A stretch of DNA of 64,000 nucleotides from Micavibrio_A sp041655955. Lineage in GTDB: Bacteria > Pseudomonadota > Alphaproteobacteria > Micavibrionales > Micavibrionaceae. This document shows positions 33,791 through 44,000 of the stretch, in pieces. The stretch spans positions 558,001-622,000 of the forward strand of contig JBBAEN010000002.1 of NCBI GenBank assembly GCA_041655955.1, read 5' to 3'. The stretch's first letter is position 1. Each line of letters begins with the position of its first letter. The notes under the pieces are model-generated. The model ran no database searches and had not been told where the DNA came from. It worked only from the letters and a program-made list of their open reading frames with translations. The position numbers were made by a program, and so were the translations under genes.

Positions 33791-34492
33791 ATGAACATAG
33801 CGCAAACGATTAAAAGAGCGTCTTTATTCCAGGCCTTCGATATGGAGACTCTGGAACAGCTTGCGAAACAGTGCCACCAGAAAAGCTGCCCTAAGGGCCG
33901 CGATTTATTCGTTATGGGCGATGAGGCCAGCGCCTTTTTTATTATCCTGCAAGGGTGGGTGAAACTTTACCGCCCCTCGCGGGACGGCGAAGAAGTGATA
34001 ATCCATATTTTCGGCCCCGGAGAGGCCTTTGCGGAAGCCGCCGTCTTTAATGACAGCAGGGCATATCCCGTCAATGCGCAGGCCATTGAGGATGTCACCG
34101 TCATCGAGATCCCCAGAAGATTTTTCGTGCATAAGATAGAAGAGGACAGCCGCTTTGCCTTGCGCATGCTGGGGGCTATCGCGGCGCGTCAGCATTATCT
34201 GGTGCAACAATTGGAACAAGTGACGACGCGCACGGCGCCGCAGCGGATCGGCACATTTCTTATCCGTTTTTGCCGGAAGGAAAAACAAGGGAATGACGGT
34301 TGGCTTATCGATCTGCCCTATGATAAATCCATTATTTCAACGCGCTTGAATATCAAGCCGGAAACATTTTCACGCGCGCTTGCAAAGCTCGAACCTTACG
34401 GCGTGAGGGTTCAGGGCCGTCATATCATGATTGAAGATATGGGCAGGCTCGTGGAGTTTTGCGATTTGCCGTTGAAGGAAGTTCCTTGTTAA
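33791..34492 (+). CDS. Crp/Fnr family regulator, Dnr/NnrR-like (no Fe-S cysteines)
   Basis: A 233-residue regulator. The cyclic-nucleotide-binding-like barrel (about 15-125) is followed by the long dimer helix and a winged HTH (about 150-225). The recognition helix KPETFSRALAKL carries the E-xx-S-R pattern that reads TTGAT half-sites, so it can bind the boxes in this window. There is no N-terminal Cys cluster, which excludes classic FNR. Dnr and NnrR proteins lack it too and sense nitric oxide through haem. Its place between nnrU and nnrS fits an NO-responsive role. Confidence 0.85.
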   Translation: MNIAQTIKRASLFQAFDMETLEQLAKQCHQKSCPKGRDLFVMGDEASAFFIILQGWVKLYRPSRDGEEVIIHIFGPGEAFAEAAVFNDSRAYPVNAQAIEDVTVIEIPRRFFVHKIEEDSRFALRMLGAIAARQHYLVQQLEQVTTRTAPQRIGTFLIRFCRKEKQGNDGWLIDLPYDKSIISTRLNIKPETFSRALAKLEPYGVRVQGRHIMIEDMGRLVEFCDLPLKEVPC

Positions 34493-34500
34493 AAACGGCT

Positions 34501-35679
34501 TCAGGCTTCCTGCCCGTCGGGGCGCGGGCGGAAAAGCATCCCGCTATAGACGGCAAGATAGGAAGCGAAGCAAAACACCCATAGACCAGCCGAATATATA
34601 ATCCATTCCGTCGTTCTTTCCGGCGCCAGCATCGGGCCGAAAACGCGCATGACGGCTGTTATCTGGATTGCATAAAAAGACAATGTCGTCAGGCCGCCTA
34701 CCTGTAAGGGGCGCCCCGTATGGCCGAGCGTTACCCTGCAGATCATCCCAAGAATCATGGAACCTATGCAGCCTGCCGTCAGCGCATGGATAACGGCCTG
34801 TATTTCAAATACACCGAATCCGGTCAGCGAAAGCAGGGCGAGGCCGATGACCAGCCAGCCATAACCCGCATGGAGAATCCAAAGGAGGGGATCGCCCAGC
34901 GCTTTGACAGAATGATAATGCCGCATGCGCATGGCGTGGATAATGCAAGAGAGAGCCGCCGTCAGGCCGAGCAGGATGGTTTCGCGCGCGAAGACAAGAC
35001 ACAGGGTGAGGGCGGCCAGCGAGGCCAGAGCCGCCATATCCATCCTTGGCTGATCGGTCTGATAGGCCTGAATCCCCTTTCTCCGCAGGGCAGCCACGGT
35101 GAAGGCCGGGATGATCCTTCCCCCTATCAGGGAAACCATCATCAGGATCATCATCATGGCGGCATAGAGGGCGGCCATATCGCCGGTGATAAGAAACCAG
35201 AGATCGCATCCGAACAGAACGGTGAGCATGGAGAGGAAGATAAAGTTGCGTTTGTTCCAGCTTCGCAAAAGGGGGATTGCCAGGGAAAGCGCCAGCGCCG
35301 GAACGAACAAGACCTGCAGCGCGATAATGCACCAGACCGGTAATCCAAGCTCGATGCCCATGACGATGCGCCCGATTAGCCATAGGGCGCAAAGCCCCGC
35401 AAGGTGAAGCTGGCGGGCGGGGGCGCCGCCTGTCCAGTTCGCCACGGCCGTCAGGAGAAACCCCGCAACGATCGCCATGCCGAACCCATAGATCATTTCG
35501 TGGGCGTGCCATGCTATCGGATCGACAAGAAAAACAGGGGGCATGATGCCGGTACCGGCATAAAATGCGCCCCATATGCCAATGCTGATAACGCTGAAAA
35601 GCGCACCCATAAAGAAAAAGGGCCGGAATCCGCGTCCCCAGAAGGGAGCAAGAAAAATTGATCTAAATGGCCTTGGCAT
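34501..35679 (-). CDS. nnrS: NnrS family haem-copper membrane protein
   Basis: A 392-residue protein with about twelve membrane segments. Family landmarks are FRPFFFMGALFSVISI near the start, DPIAWHAHEMIYGFGMAIVAGFLLTA near residue 55 with conserved His residues, and MILGMICRVTLGHTGR near 310. NnrS proteins bind haem and copper and protect against nitric-oxide stress. The start at 35679 has an AAGGA ribosome site and overlaps the hemN end by 17 nt, so it is expressed with hemN from the same FNR promoter. Confidence 0.92.
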   Translation of the reverse strand: MPRPFRSIFLAPFWGRGFRPFFFMGALFSVISIGIWGAFYAGTGIMPPVFLVDPIAWHAHEMIYGFGMAIVAGFLLTAVANWTGGAPARQLHLAGLCALWLIGRIVMGIELGLPVWCIIALQVLFVPALALSLAIPLLRSWNKRNFIFLSMLTVLFGCDLWFLITGDMAALYAAMMMILMMVSLIGGRIIPAFTVAALRRKGIQAYQTDQPRMDMAALASLAALTLCLVFARETILLGLTAALSCIIHAMRMRHYHSVKALGDPLLWILHAGYGWLVIGLALLSLTGFGVFEIQAVIHALTAGCIGSMILGMICRVTLGHTGRPLQVGGLTTLSFYAIQITAVMRVFGPMLAPERTTEWIIYSAGLWVFCFASYLAVYSGMLFRPRPDGQEA

Positions 35680-37012
35680 GGCGTCCTTCTTTTTTATAGC
35701 TGTCTTTTTGAAAATAGGAATCGAAACAGGAAGCGGCAACGCGTGTAAAAGGCTTCCCCCGATCCGTGATGCGGATCATATCACCTTTCCGGCTGATAAT
35801 CCCGTCCTGTTCGAGGCAGGCGAGCCGCTCATCCCAGAGCGCCGCATCCGGATATTCCTGCAAATCGAGGAAGCCATGGCACATGATCCGCATAATCGCT
35901 TGCCTGGAAGCCATGTCCGCAGGACTCAGCGTATATCCCCTTGCAACAGGGAGCCGCCCCTTTTCAACCGCCTTCCTGTAAGAAGGGGCGTCGAGCGTGT
36001 TTTGCGTATAGGCCCCTTTAAACTGGCTGATCGCCGACAGGCCGAACCCCAGAATGGCCGCGGCGGGGTCGTCCGTATAGCCTTGAAAGTTGCGCTGCAT
36101 CGTCCCGTCTTGCCGTGCTTTGGAAAGACTATCTTCCGGTAAGGCGTAATGATCGATGCCTATGGGGTTATAACCAGCGGCGCATAGGCTGGTTTTAATG
36201 TCCTCTTGCATCTGGAAGCGCTCTTCCGGCGTTGGGAAACGGTATTTTTCCAAAAGCTTTTGATGTTTTTTCATCCATGGAACATGGGCATAGGAGAATA
36301 CAGCGATGCGCGGCGGCCTTATGTTGATTGTTTCCAAAACCGTATTGCGGACGCTTTCATATGTTTGCTCCGGCAGCCCGACAATCAGGTCGAAATTGAT
36401 GTCCTTGATGCCGTTCTGCCTTAATGCGTCAACCTGACGGCGGATATGTGCAGGCGATTGGATGCGGTTGACGGCTTGTTGCACTTTTTTGTCAAAATCC
36501 TGAATTCCAAGGCTGACGCGGCGAAGGCCAAGCGCGGACATCTCCCCGATTTTATCAGGATTGAAAAGCCGCGGGTCGCATTCCATATCGATCTGCATCT
36601 GTGCGCTTTCGGGAAATGCCGCGCGGATCGTATCCAGTATCTTTCCTATATCTTCCATGGGCGCATAATTCGGCGAACCGCCGCCAAAATGAACGCGGGA
36701 TATTATGATTCCTTTCGGAATGTGCGTGGCCGCCAGCCTGATTTCGCGGCATAGCGTGTCAATATAGGCGGAGATAACGCCTGTATGGCTCACGATTTTC
36801 GTATGACAACCGCAATAATGGCAAAGGCTGTGGCAGAAAGGTATATGGATATAAAGGGAAAGATTTTCCTCGGCCTGTAAGGTTTTCAAGCCGGACACGG
36901 CAATTTCATCCGTGAAACAGTCATGAAACTGCACGGATGTGGGATAGCTGGTATAGCGCGGAACGGCGCCCCCATATTTCTCAATCAGGTTCTTTATCTG
37001 CTCGGCCATCAT
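35663..37012 (-). CDS. hemN: oxygen-independent coproporphyrinogen III dehydrogenase (HemN)
   Basis: A radical SAM enzyme making protoporphyrinogen for haem when oxygen is absent. The cluster motif CHSLCHYCGC holds Cys60, 64, 67 and 69, the last being the extra Cys typical of true HemN. VPRYTSYPT near residue 17 is the family N-terminus. At 449 residues it is normal. A perfect FNR box 36 nt upstream and TATTGT at 37021-37026 place the transcript start at about 37013, at the start codon, and there is no ribosome site. The first two codons are both ATG. Confidence 0.95.
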   Translation of the reverse strand: MMAEQIKNLIEKYGGAVPRYTSYPTSVQFHDCFTDEIAVSGLKTLQAEENLSLYIHIPFCHSLCHYCGCHTKIVSHTGVISAYIDTLCREIRLAATHIPKGIIISRVHFGGGSPNYAPMEDIGKILDTIRAAFPESAQMQIDMECDPRLFNPDKIGEMSALGLRRVSLGIQDFDKKVQQAVNRIQSPAHIRRQVDALRQNGIKDINFDLIVGLPEQTYESVRNTVLETINIRPPRIAVFSYAHVPWMKKHQKLLEKYRFPTPEERFQMQEDIKTSLCAAGYNPIGIDHYALPEDSLSKARQDGTMQRNFQGYTDDPAAAILGFGLSAISQFKGAYTQNTLDAPSYRKAVEKGRLPVARGYTLSPADMASRQAIMRIMCHGFLDLQEYPDAALWDERLACLEQDGIISRKGDMIRITDRGKPFTRVAASCFDSYFQKDSYKKEGRHAKAI

Positions 37013-37020
37013 CGTTCAGG

Positions 37021-37061
37021 ACAATAAGTCATGGCGCGGCGGAACCCTTGATTTAGATCAA
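37021..37061 (-). promoter_or_regulatory. FNR-dependent promoter of hemN
   Basis: TTGAT-CTAA-ATCAA (37048-37061, minus-strand reading) and the -10 TATTGT (37021-37026) are spaced as in a class II FNR promoter with the box at -40.5 to -41.5. The implied start is 37013-37014 and the ATG begins at 37012, so the mRNA would be leaderless. Confidence 0.85.
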
Positions 37062-37076
37062 GTGTAATTTATTAAA

Positions 37077-37865
37077 TTATTGAACCAGGGGGTTTTGCGC
37101 GGCCTCAAGACGGAAGCCGCTAATATGGCTGCGTCCGGCGAGCAGCTGGATATATTGGTTGAAGGCGCGGTTCCAGCTTTTTTCATGAAGATCCTGCGCA
37201 ATCCAGTCCATGACGTTTTCGAACGGCAGTTGCTTGCCCTCGACCCGCTTATGCACCCTGATAATATGATAGCCGACTTCACTGGGAACGGGCTCGCGGC
37301 TGGTTTCACCTTCCTGCATCTGGAAAAGGGCCGTTTCAAAGGCGGGCATGGTTTGTCCGCGGCTGATTTGCCCCAGCATGCCGCCATCTTTCGCGGAAGA
37401 GCAGGCGGATTCATCTTTTGCGATTATTTCAAATAAACCGGGGGATTGCCGGATTCTGGAGAGGGCGGCCTGCGCCCGCGTCTGGGCTTCCGCCCGTGCC
37501 TTCTCGTCATCCGGCGGTGCCATATAGAGAATATGCGATACTTCAAAAAGCGGCGAGGTGAAGAATTTTTTCTTATTATTCTCGTAGTATCTCTTGCAGG
37601 TTTCTTCGTCGGCGGCGGGAATTGAAATTTCCCGTTCGAGAAGATCGTCGATAACCCCGTCCGGGTTCTTGACGGCCTCTTCCCTGTTGCAAAGGCCGCT
37701 ATCCACCGCGCGCTGGATCAGCATTTCTTTGATAACAAGCGCTTTCATGGCTTCGTATTTCGCAGAGTAAAGACTTTCGGCTGGATGATATTGAACCTCG
37801 GCGTTGATTTCCTCGATGGAAATCTTGATTCCGTTGACTTCGATACCGGGGGCGAGTGTTTTCAT
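37077..37865 (-). CDS. parvulin-type peptidyl-prolyl isomerase of the nar operon (NifM-like)
   Basis: A 262-residue protein. The N-terminal helical part (about 15-95) resembles NifM/SurA-like chaperone segments. A PpiC parvulin domain (about 105-205) shows VSHILYMAPPDDEKAR, GGMLGQISRGQTMPAFE and EVGYHIIRVHKR. No signal peptide is present, so it acts in the cytoplasm. It is the last gene of narGHJI, and Pseudomonas nar operons carry a similar gene at the same place, suggesting a role in nitrate reductase folding. ATG at 37865 follows an AAGG. A GTG 6 nt earlier is less likely. Confidence 0.85.
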   Translation of the reverse strand: MKTLAPGIEVNGIKISIEEINAEVQYHPAESLYSAKYEAMKALVIKEMLIQRAVDSGLCNREEAVKNPDGVIDDLLEREISIPAADEETCKRYYENNKKKFFTSPLFEVSHILYMAPPDDEKARAEAQTRAQAALSRIRQSPGLFEIIAKDESACSSAKDGGMLGQISRGQTMPAFETALFQMQEGETSREPVPSEVGYHIIRVHKRVEGKQLPFENVMDWIAQDLHEKSWNRAFNQYIQLLAGRSHISGFRLEAAQNPLVQ

Positions 37866-37871
37866 GGTCAC

Positions 37872-38558
37872 TTACCTTGCGCGCTTGCGAACGATTTGAT
37901 AGGGGCGGAAGACATAGCCCACAGGCGCGCTCAAGGCATGCACCAGGCGGGTGAAGGGGAAAACCAAAAGCAGGAACAGGCCGAGCGTGATGTGCAGTTT
38001 AAAGACGAGCGCGACATCGGTGATGAATTCATGGGCGCCGCCGCGGAAGGTTACGATATGTTGCGCCCAGTTCATGAACTTGACCATTTCATGACCGTCC
38101 AGATGCTGCATGGATACAGGGATCGACAAAAGCCCCAGCAGGAGCTGGGCAAGCAAAAGCACCAGAACGGCAATATCGGCAAAAGAGCTGTTATTGCGGA
38201 TTCGCGCGTCGAAAAGCCGGCGGTGCAATAACAGGCAAAGGCCGGCAAGGCAGAATAGGCCGGCAATGCCGCCCGCGCCCATGGCCAGAATCTGTTTCGC
38301 GCCATGCGTGATGCCAAGCGCATCGAAAACCTGTATGGGGGTAAGAAGGCCGACAAAATGCCCGGCCAGAATCGTCAGGATACCCAGATGAAAAAGGATG
38401 CTGCCGAGGATCAATTGCTTGCGGCGGAGAAGCTGGCTTGATTTCGTCCGCCATGAATACGGATCGCGGTCAAAGCGCAACAGGCTTCCCAGCAAAAAAG
38501 CCGCGATCGCGATATAGGGAAAAATCTGAAAAAGGAAAAAATCCATAAAACCGTCCAT
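37872..38558 (-). CDS. narI: respiratory nitrate reductase gamma subunit (cytochrome b NarI)
   Basis: A 228-residue membrane protein with five helices that takes electrons from quinol through two b haems to NarH. Candidate haem ligands are His in SILFHLGI (about residue 57), LAGHFVGL (67), WAQHIVTF (around 187) and KLHITLGL (around 207). Length and order fit NarI. It starts 2 nt after narJ. Confidence 0.94.
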   Translation of the reverse strand: MDGFMDFFLFQIFPYIAIAAFLLGSLLRFDRDPYSWRTKSSQLLRRKQLILGSILFHLGILTILAGHFVGLLTPIQVFDALGITHGAKQILAMGAGGIAGLFCLAGLCLLLHRRLFDARIRNNSSFADIAVLVLLLAQLLLGLLSIPVSMQHLDGHEMVKFMNWAQHIVTFRGGAHEFITDVALVFKLHITLGLFLLLVFPFTRLVHALSAPVGYVFRPYQIVRKRAR

Positions 38559-38560
38559 GG

Positions 38561-39262
38561 CTATATCCTTTCCTTTTCTGTGTATCCGCCCATGCGCGCC
38601 AGCATTTCTTCGGCCTTTGGACAGGCAGAATCCTGCCCCGTCGTTTGCGGGGTGTTGCTAAAAGCGAATTGCTCTTCCCATGCATCGTCCATTTCATCGA
38701 GGCTTAAAGGCTGCCCCGGTGATTTTTTCAAATAGCCGGCAACGATTTGGGGATCCGGGGAACGTGCGGCGGTTTCAATCATGGCGTCCAGTATGTCCGC
38801 ATAAAAGGATTTGCGGTTTTTAAGCCTTTCTGAAAGAGAGGATAAGATATTGACCACGCTGCCCATGGTTTCCGACCCTTCTTTAGGCGGCAAGGTCGCG
38901 ATATATTCCGCGAAGAGCGGAAGATAATCCGGCATTTCCTCCATGGTGATGAACAGCCCTGCTTCTTCATAGACTTTAAGCAAGTCCACCAGCGCCTGCC
39001 CCCGATCGCGGGAATCGCCGTGAATATGTTCGAAAAGATGCAGCGAGAGCGAAGGAGTCCGGTCAAACAGCGCAACATAATCTTCCTGCAGGTCGAGCAG
39101 ATCTCCCTCCTTGAAAGCCTCAAGCGCGCGGGAGATTTTGTTCAGGCTCTTTTCAGACAGCCATTTCTCGGATTGCAGGACGCCAATACATTCATCTGCG
39201 GCCAGAATGTGATCCTGTTCCGGATAGGTAAGAAGGAATCCAAGGATTTTAAGCGTTCTCAT
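38561..39262 (-). CDS. narJ: nitrate reductase molybdenum cofactor assembly chaperone NarJ
   Basis: A 233-residue TorD-family chaperone that holds apo-NarGH while the molybdenum and iron-sulfur centres go in. Visible features are LGFLLTYPEQ at the start and the family motif SLSLHLFEHIHGDSRDRG near residue 70, with LFAEYIATLP near 105. The start at 39262 follows GAGG by 6 nt. A frame open to 39325 overlaps the small Cys/Gly gene and lacks a ribosome site. Confidence 0.93.
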   Translation of the reverse strand: MRTLKILGFLLTYPEQDHILAADECIGVLQSEKWLSEKSLNKISRALEAFKEGDLLDLQEDYVALFDRTPSLSLHLFEHIHGDSRDRGQALVDLLKVYEEAGLFITMEEMPDYLPLFAEYIATLPPKEGSETMGSVVNILSSLSERLKNRKSFYADILDAMIETAARSPDPQIVAGYLKKSPGQPLSLDEMDDAWEEQFAFSNTPQTTGQDSACPKAEEMLARMGGYTEKERI

Positions 39263-39275
39263 GCAAGCCTCGATT

Positions 39276-39422
39276 TCATTTATGGCCCTGACCGCCGCAT
39301 GATCCGCAGCAGCCGCCATTCCCATGCGGTTCCGGTTTTTCGCTTTCCGGCACGGCGCTGCCGCTCTGGGCCGTTTCCGGTTTGTTTGTTTTCTTTAGCC
39401 CCAAAAGATTCAATAAATTCAT
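39276..39422 (-). CDS. 48-residue Cys/Gly-tailed protein between narH and narJ
   Basis: A short frame fills the gap between narH and narJ. ATG at 39422 follows GGGGAAG by a normal distance and the TGA is at 39276-39278, 13 nt before the narJ start. It begins MNLLNLLGLKK (a short amphipathic helix), continues with a Pro/Glu/Ser-rich linker and ends NGGCCGSCGGQGHK, with Cys38, 39 and 42. The tail echoes the last residues of NarH immediately upstream. The placement, ribosome site and composition support a real gene. I know no family. A metal- or cluster-handling role is only a guess. Confidence 0.68.
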   Translation of the reverse strand: MNLLNLLGLKKTNKPETAQSGSAVPESEKPEPHGNGGCCGSCGGQGHK

Positions 39423-39438
39423 GTCTTCCCCTTTTTAT

Positions 39439-41067
39439 TTAGCCGCATCCGCCGCAGCTTCCGCCGCCGCATCCGCTCTTTATCGCAGATGTATCTTCAT
39501 AATGGTCGCGTTCGAAGATAGTGTTCACACGGTTGCTCTTTGTGCTTCCGGATTGGCCGCGCGTCTGCTGCGGATTTTCAAACAGGTCATAGGCGCTGTT
39601 GCTGTGCGAGGAACAACCGTTCCCGAAGGAAAAGCCGCAACCGCCGCTCTCGCCGAACGCGTCCAGCGTTTCCTCGCGGTGTCCGGTTGGGATGACATAG
39701 CGGTCTTCGTAATTCGCGATCGCCATGATCTTGTACATATCCTCGACCAGTTCGGGAGTGAGGCCGGTTTCTTCAAGCAGTTCCGTGTCGGGCCTGCCTT
39801 CGAACATCTTGCTGCGCATGTAATGCCGCATGGCCATCATGCGCTTGAGGCCAAAGCGGATCGGTGCCTCCTTGCCGCCGGTCAACAGGTTGGCGAGATA
39901 TTTTACCGGGATCCGCATGTCGTCCAGATCGGGCATGATGCCGTCTGCGCGCGTGGGAAGCTTGCCTTGCGCCGCCGCAGACTGCACGGGGGAGAGGGGC
40001 GGGATATACCAGACCATCGGCAATGTGCGGTATTCGGGGTGGAGCGGGAACGCGACTTTCCAGTCAATCGCCATTTTATAAACGGGGGATGCTTGCGCCC
40101 CTTCGATCCAGTTATCCGGAATGCCGTCTTTTCTGGCCTGGGCGATGACGGCGGGATCGTGCGGGTTCAGGAAAATATCGAGCTGCGCTTCGTATAGATC
40201 TTCCTCATTCTCCACGCTGGCCGCTTCTTCGACCCTGTCGGCATCATAGAGGATGACGCCCAGATAGCGGATGCGGCCGACGCAGGTTTCGGAACAAACG
40301 GTCGGCTCTCCGTTCTCGATTCGCGGATAGCAGAATGTGCATTTTTCCGCCTTGCCGCTCTTCCAGTTATAATAGATTTTCTTGTACGGGCAGCCGGAGA
40401 TGCACATGCGCCAGCCGCGGCATTTATCCTGATCGATCAGGACGATGCCGTCCTCCTCGCGCTTGTAAATCGATCCCGACGGGCAGGAGGCAACGCAAGT
40501 CGGGTTGATGCAATGTTCGCACAGGCGGGGGAGGTACATCATGAACGTATTCTCGAATTCCCCGTACATCTCCTTTTCGATGTCCTTGAAGTTATAGTCT
40601 TGTTTGCGATGCTCGAATTCCGTGCCGAGAATCTCCTCCCAGTTTGGCCCCCATTGCACTTTTTCCATCCGCTCGCCGGTGACGAGGGAACGTGGCCGCG
40701 CCGTCGGCATGGTCTTCATCTCGGGCGCTTTTTGCAAATGGTCGTAATCAAAGGTGAAAGGCTCGTAATAATCGTCGATTTCCGGCAGGCTGGGGTTGCC
40801 GAAAATATTGGCAAGGATGCGCCAGCGGCTTCCCTGCCGCGGTTCTATTTTCCCGTTGGCTTTCCTTTTCCAGCCGCCTTTCCATTTTTTCTGGTTTTCC
40901 CAGTCCTTGGGATAACCGATGCCGGGCTTTGTTTCCACGTTGTTGAACCAGGCATATTCAACACCTTCCCGCGATGTCCAGACATTCTTGCAGGTGACGG
41001 AGCAGGTATGGCATCCGATACATTTATCGAGGTTCAGAACCATCGCTATTTGTGCGCGTACTTTCAT
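39439..41067 (-). CDS. narH: respiratory nitrate reductase beta subunit NarH
   Basis: A 542-residue iron-sulfur protein linking NarI to NarG. Ferredoxin-type motifs are CIGCHTCSVTCKNVW near residue 16, CEHCINPTCVASCPSG near 185 and CRGWRMCISGCPYKK near 217. In the last, Trp replaces a Cys, which marks the 3Fe-4S cluster as in all NarH proteins. NarH is usually about 510 residues. The extra C-terminus here ends SGCGGGSCGGCG (Cys533, 538 and 541), which is not part of the known clusters. Start and narG stop overlap by one base. Confidence 0.95.
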   Translation of the reverse strand: MKVRAQIAMVLNLDKCIGCHTCSVTCKNVWTSREGVEYAWFNNVETKPGIGYPKDWENQKKWKGGWKRKANGKIEPRQGSRWRILANIFGNPSLPEIDDYYEPFTFDYDHLQKAPEMKTMPTARPRSLVTGERMEKVQWGPNWEEILGTEFEHRKQDYNFKDIEKEMYGEFENTFMMYLPRLCEHCINPTCVASCPSGSIYKREEDGIVLIDQDKCRGWRMCISGCPYKKIYYNWKSGKAEKCTFCYPRIENGEPTVCSETCVGRIRYLGVILYDADRVEEAASVENEEDLYEAQLDIFLNPHDPAVIAQARKDGIPDNWIEGAQASPVYKMAIDWKVAFPLHPEYRTLPMVWYIPPLSPVQSAAAQGKLPTRADGIMPDLDDMRIPVKYLANLLTGGKEAPIRFGLKRMMAMRHYMRSKMFEGRPDTELLEETGLTPELVEDMYKIMAIANYEDRYVIPTGHREETLDAFGESGGCGFSFGNGCSSHSNSAYDLFENPQQTRGQSGSTKSNRVNTIFERDHYEDTSAIKSGCGGGSCGGCG

Positions 41068-44000
41068 TACTCTGCTGCCTCCATTGCCGCCGGCTCGTCC
41101 ATCCAGTCCACCTTGTCCATGCGGCGGACGATGACGAATTCATCGCGGTTCGACCCGACCGTGCCGTAATAGTTGAACCCATAGGAAAGATGCGCGTACC
41201 CGCCGATCATATGGGTCGGTTTGACGGTGGCGCGGGTGACGGAGTTATGAATCCCGCCGCGTGCGTTCGTAATTTTACTGCCCGGTGTATGCACGATTTT
41301 TTCTTGCGCATGATACATCATCATCATGCCTTCATTGACGCGTTGCGACACGACGGCGCGGGCGACGATTGCGCCGTTTGCGTTGAAGACTTCAAGCCAG
41401 TCATTGTCTTTCACGTCGATTTTTTGCGCGTCAACTTCGCTGACCCAGACAATCGGCCCGCCGCGGGACAGGGTCAGCATGTGGAGATTATCCGTATAGG
41501 TGGAATGGATGCCCCATTTCTGGTGCGGCGTGATGAAGTTAAGCAGGATGGTCGGTGATTCTTTTCCATGCTTGTCCAGCATATGTTTGACCGTTCCGGT
41601 ATTGATCGGCGGGCGGTAGGATACAAGGGCCTCGCCGAAATCGATCATCCACGGGTGATCCTGATAGAGCTGCTGCCGCCCCGTAAGAGTGCGCCACGGG
41701 ATGAATTCATGCACGTTGGTATAGCCGGCATTATAACAGACATGCTCCGATTCAAGGCCGCTCCATGTCGGAGAGCTGATAATCTTGCGCGGCTGTGCCT
41801 GAATGTCGCGGAAGCGGATTTTCTCTTCCTCTTTCGGCAGGGCCAGATGCGTATGGTCGCGCCCCGTTATCTTGCTTAAGGCCGCCCATGCCTTGACGGC
41901 GACTTCGCCGTTCGTTTCGGGCGCGAGGGAGAGAACCGTTTCGCAGGCGTCGATATCGGTGATGATTTTGGCCCGTCCGTCTTTTTCACCGCTAAGCTTC
42001 TTTAAAAACTCGACTTCATTGTCGGCGTTCCAGCCAATGCCTTTACCGCCATTGCCCAGCTTTTCCATGAGGGGGCCGAGGCTCGTAAACCGCTCATAGG
42101 TGGCGGGATAATCCCGCTCAACCACCTTCATCGCTGGGGCGGTTTTGCCGGGGATAAGGGGGCATTCACCTTTGCGCCATTCCTTGACGTCTGGCTGGGA
42201 AAGCTCTCCTGCCGTGTCGTGCTGGATCGGGGTCAGGACGATTTCCTTTTCAACGCCCAGATGGCCGGCACATAATTCGGAGAATTTTTTAGCGAAGCCT
42301 TTATAAATCTCCCAGTCCGATTTGCTTTGCCAGACGGGGTCGATCGCTTTGGATAAGGGATGGATAAAAGGATGCATGTCCGAAGTATTGAGATCGTTTT
42401 TTTCGTACCAGCTTGCGGTGGGCAGCACGATATCGGAATATATGCAGGTCGTTGACATGCGGAAGTCCAAAGTCACGACAAGATCCAGCTTGCCTTCCGG
42501 CGCTTCGTCGTGCCAGACCACTTCGGTGGAGCGGCCTTTCCCTTCGTGGCCCAAATCCTTTCCCTGCACGCCGTGCTGCGTGCCGAGAAAATGTTTCAGG
42601 AAATACTCATGCCCCTTGCCGCTGGAGCCAAGGATGTTGGAGCGCCAGACGAACATATTGCGCGGCCAGTTTGCGGGGTTGTCGGGATCTTCGCAAGACA
42701 TGCGCAAATCGCCGCGGCTGAGTCGGTCAACGACATAGTCCACAGGATCGCGGCCTTCGGATTCCGCTTTTGCCACCAGTTCGAGGGGGTTTTCTTCAAG
42801 CTGCGGCGCGGAAGGCAGCCAGCCCATCCGTTCCGAGCGGATATTGCAGTCGATAAGGGTGCCTGTATAACGGCTTTTATCCGCGAGCGGCGACAGGATT
42901 TCGTCAAGTTGCAGCGTTTCATAGCGCCACTGATCCGTGTGGGCATAAAAGAAGGAGGTTGAGTTTTGCTGCCGCGGCGGGCGGCTCCAGTCAAGCGCGA
43001 AAGCCAGCGGTGTCCATCCCGTTTGCGGGCGCAGCTTTTCCTGTCCCACATAATGCGACCAGCCGCCCCCCGATTGACCGATACACCCGCAAAAGACAAG
43101 CATATTTATGGCCGCACGGTAATTCATATCCATGTGGTACCAATGGTTCATTGCGGCGCCGATAATGATCATCGACTTGCCCTTGGTGACATGGGCGTTT
43201 TGCGCAAAGGCGCGTGCGACCTGCACAGCCTGCTCCGCGGACACGCCGGTAATGCTTTCCTGCCATTTCGGCGTATAGGGGATATTGTCTTCATAGCTGT
43301 CTGTGACGTGATCGCCGCCAAGCCCGTCACGCTTGATCCCGTATTGCGCGCAGAGGAGATCGAAGACACAGGCGACGGCGACGCGTTCACCGTTCAGGTC
43401 GAGGATGCGGACGGGAATATTGCGTTCCAGAATGTCTTCATGATCGTTGGTTTTGAAATAATCATGTTCATGGATTTGCCCGCCGAAATAGGGGAAGGCT
43501 ACTTTTACGATATCGTCATGGGTGCCGAGCAATGTCTTGCGCGGGCGGATGGCTTTGCCCGTTTGCGAGTCCGCGGGGACGATATTCCATTTCCCTTCCT
43601 CCCCCCAGCGAAAACCGATAGAGCCTGTCGGAACGGTTATATCACCCGTTTCTTCGTCAAAACAAACGGTCTTCCATTCAGGATTATTGGATTCGTTGAG
43701 GTTGCCTTTAAAGTCGGAGGCGCGCACCATCCGCCCCGGAACAAGGCGGCCATCGTGCTGTTCCAGCTTGACGAGAAACGGCATGTCGGAATAGGCGCGG
43801 CAGTAATCGTCAAAATATTCGGACGGGTTTTTAAGATGGAATTCCTTTAAGATGACATGCCCCATCGCCATGCCGAGCGCGGCATCCGTCCCCTGACGGG
43901 GGTTGAGCCAGATATCGCCGAATTTGGAGGCTTCCGAATAATCGGGCGTGATGGTGACGACCTGTGTGCCCTTATAGCGGGCCTCGGTCATGAAATGGGC

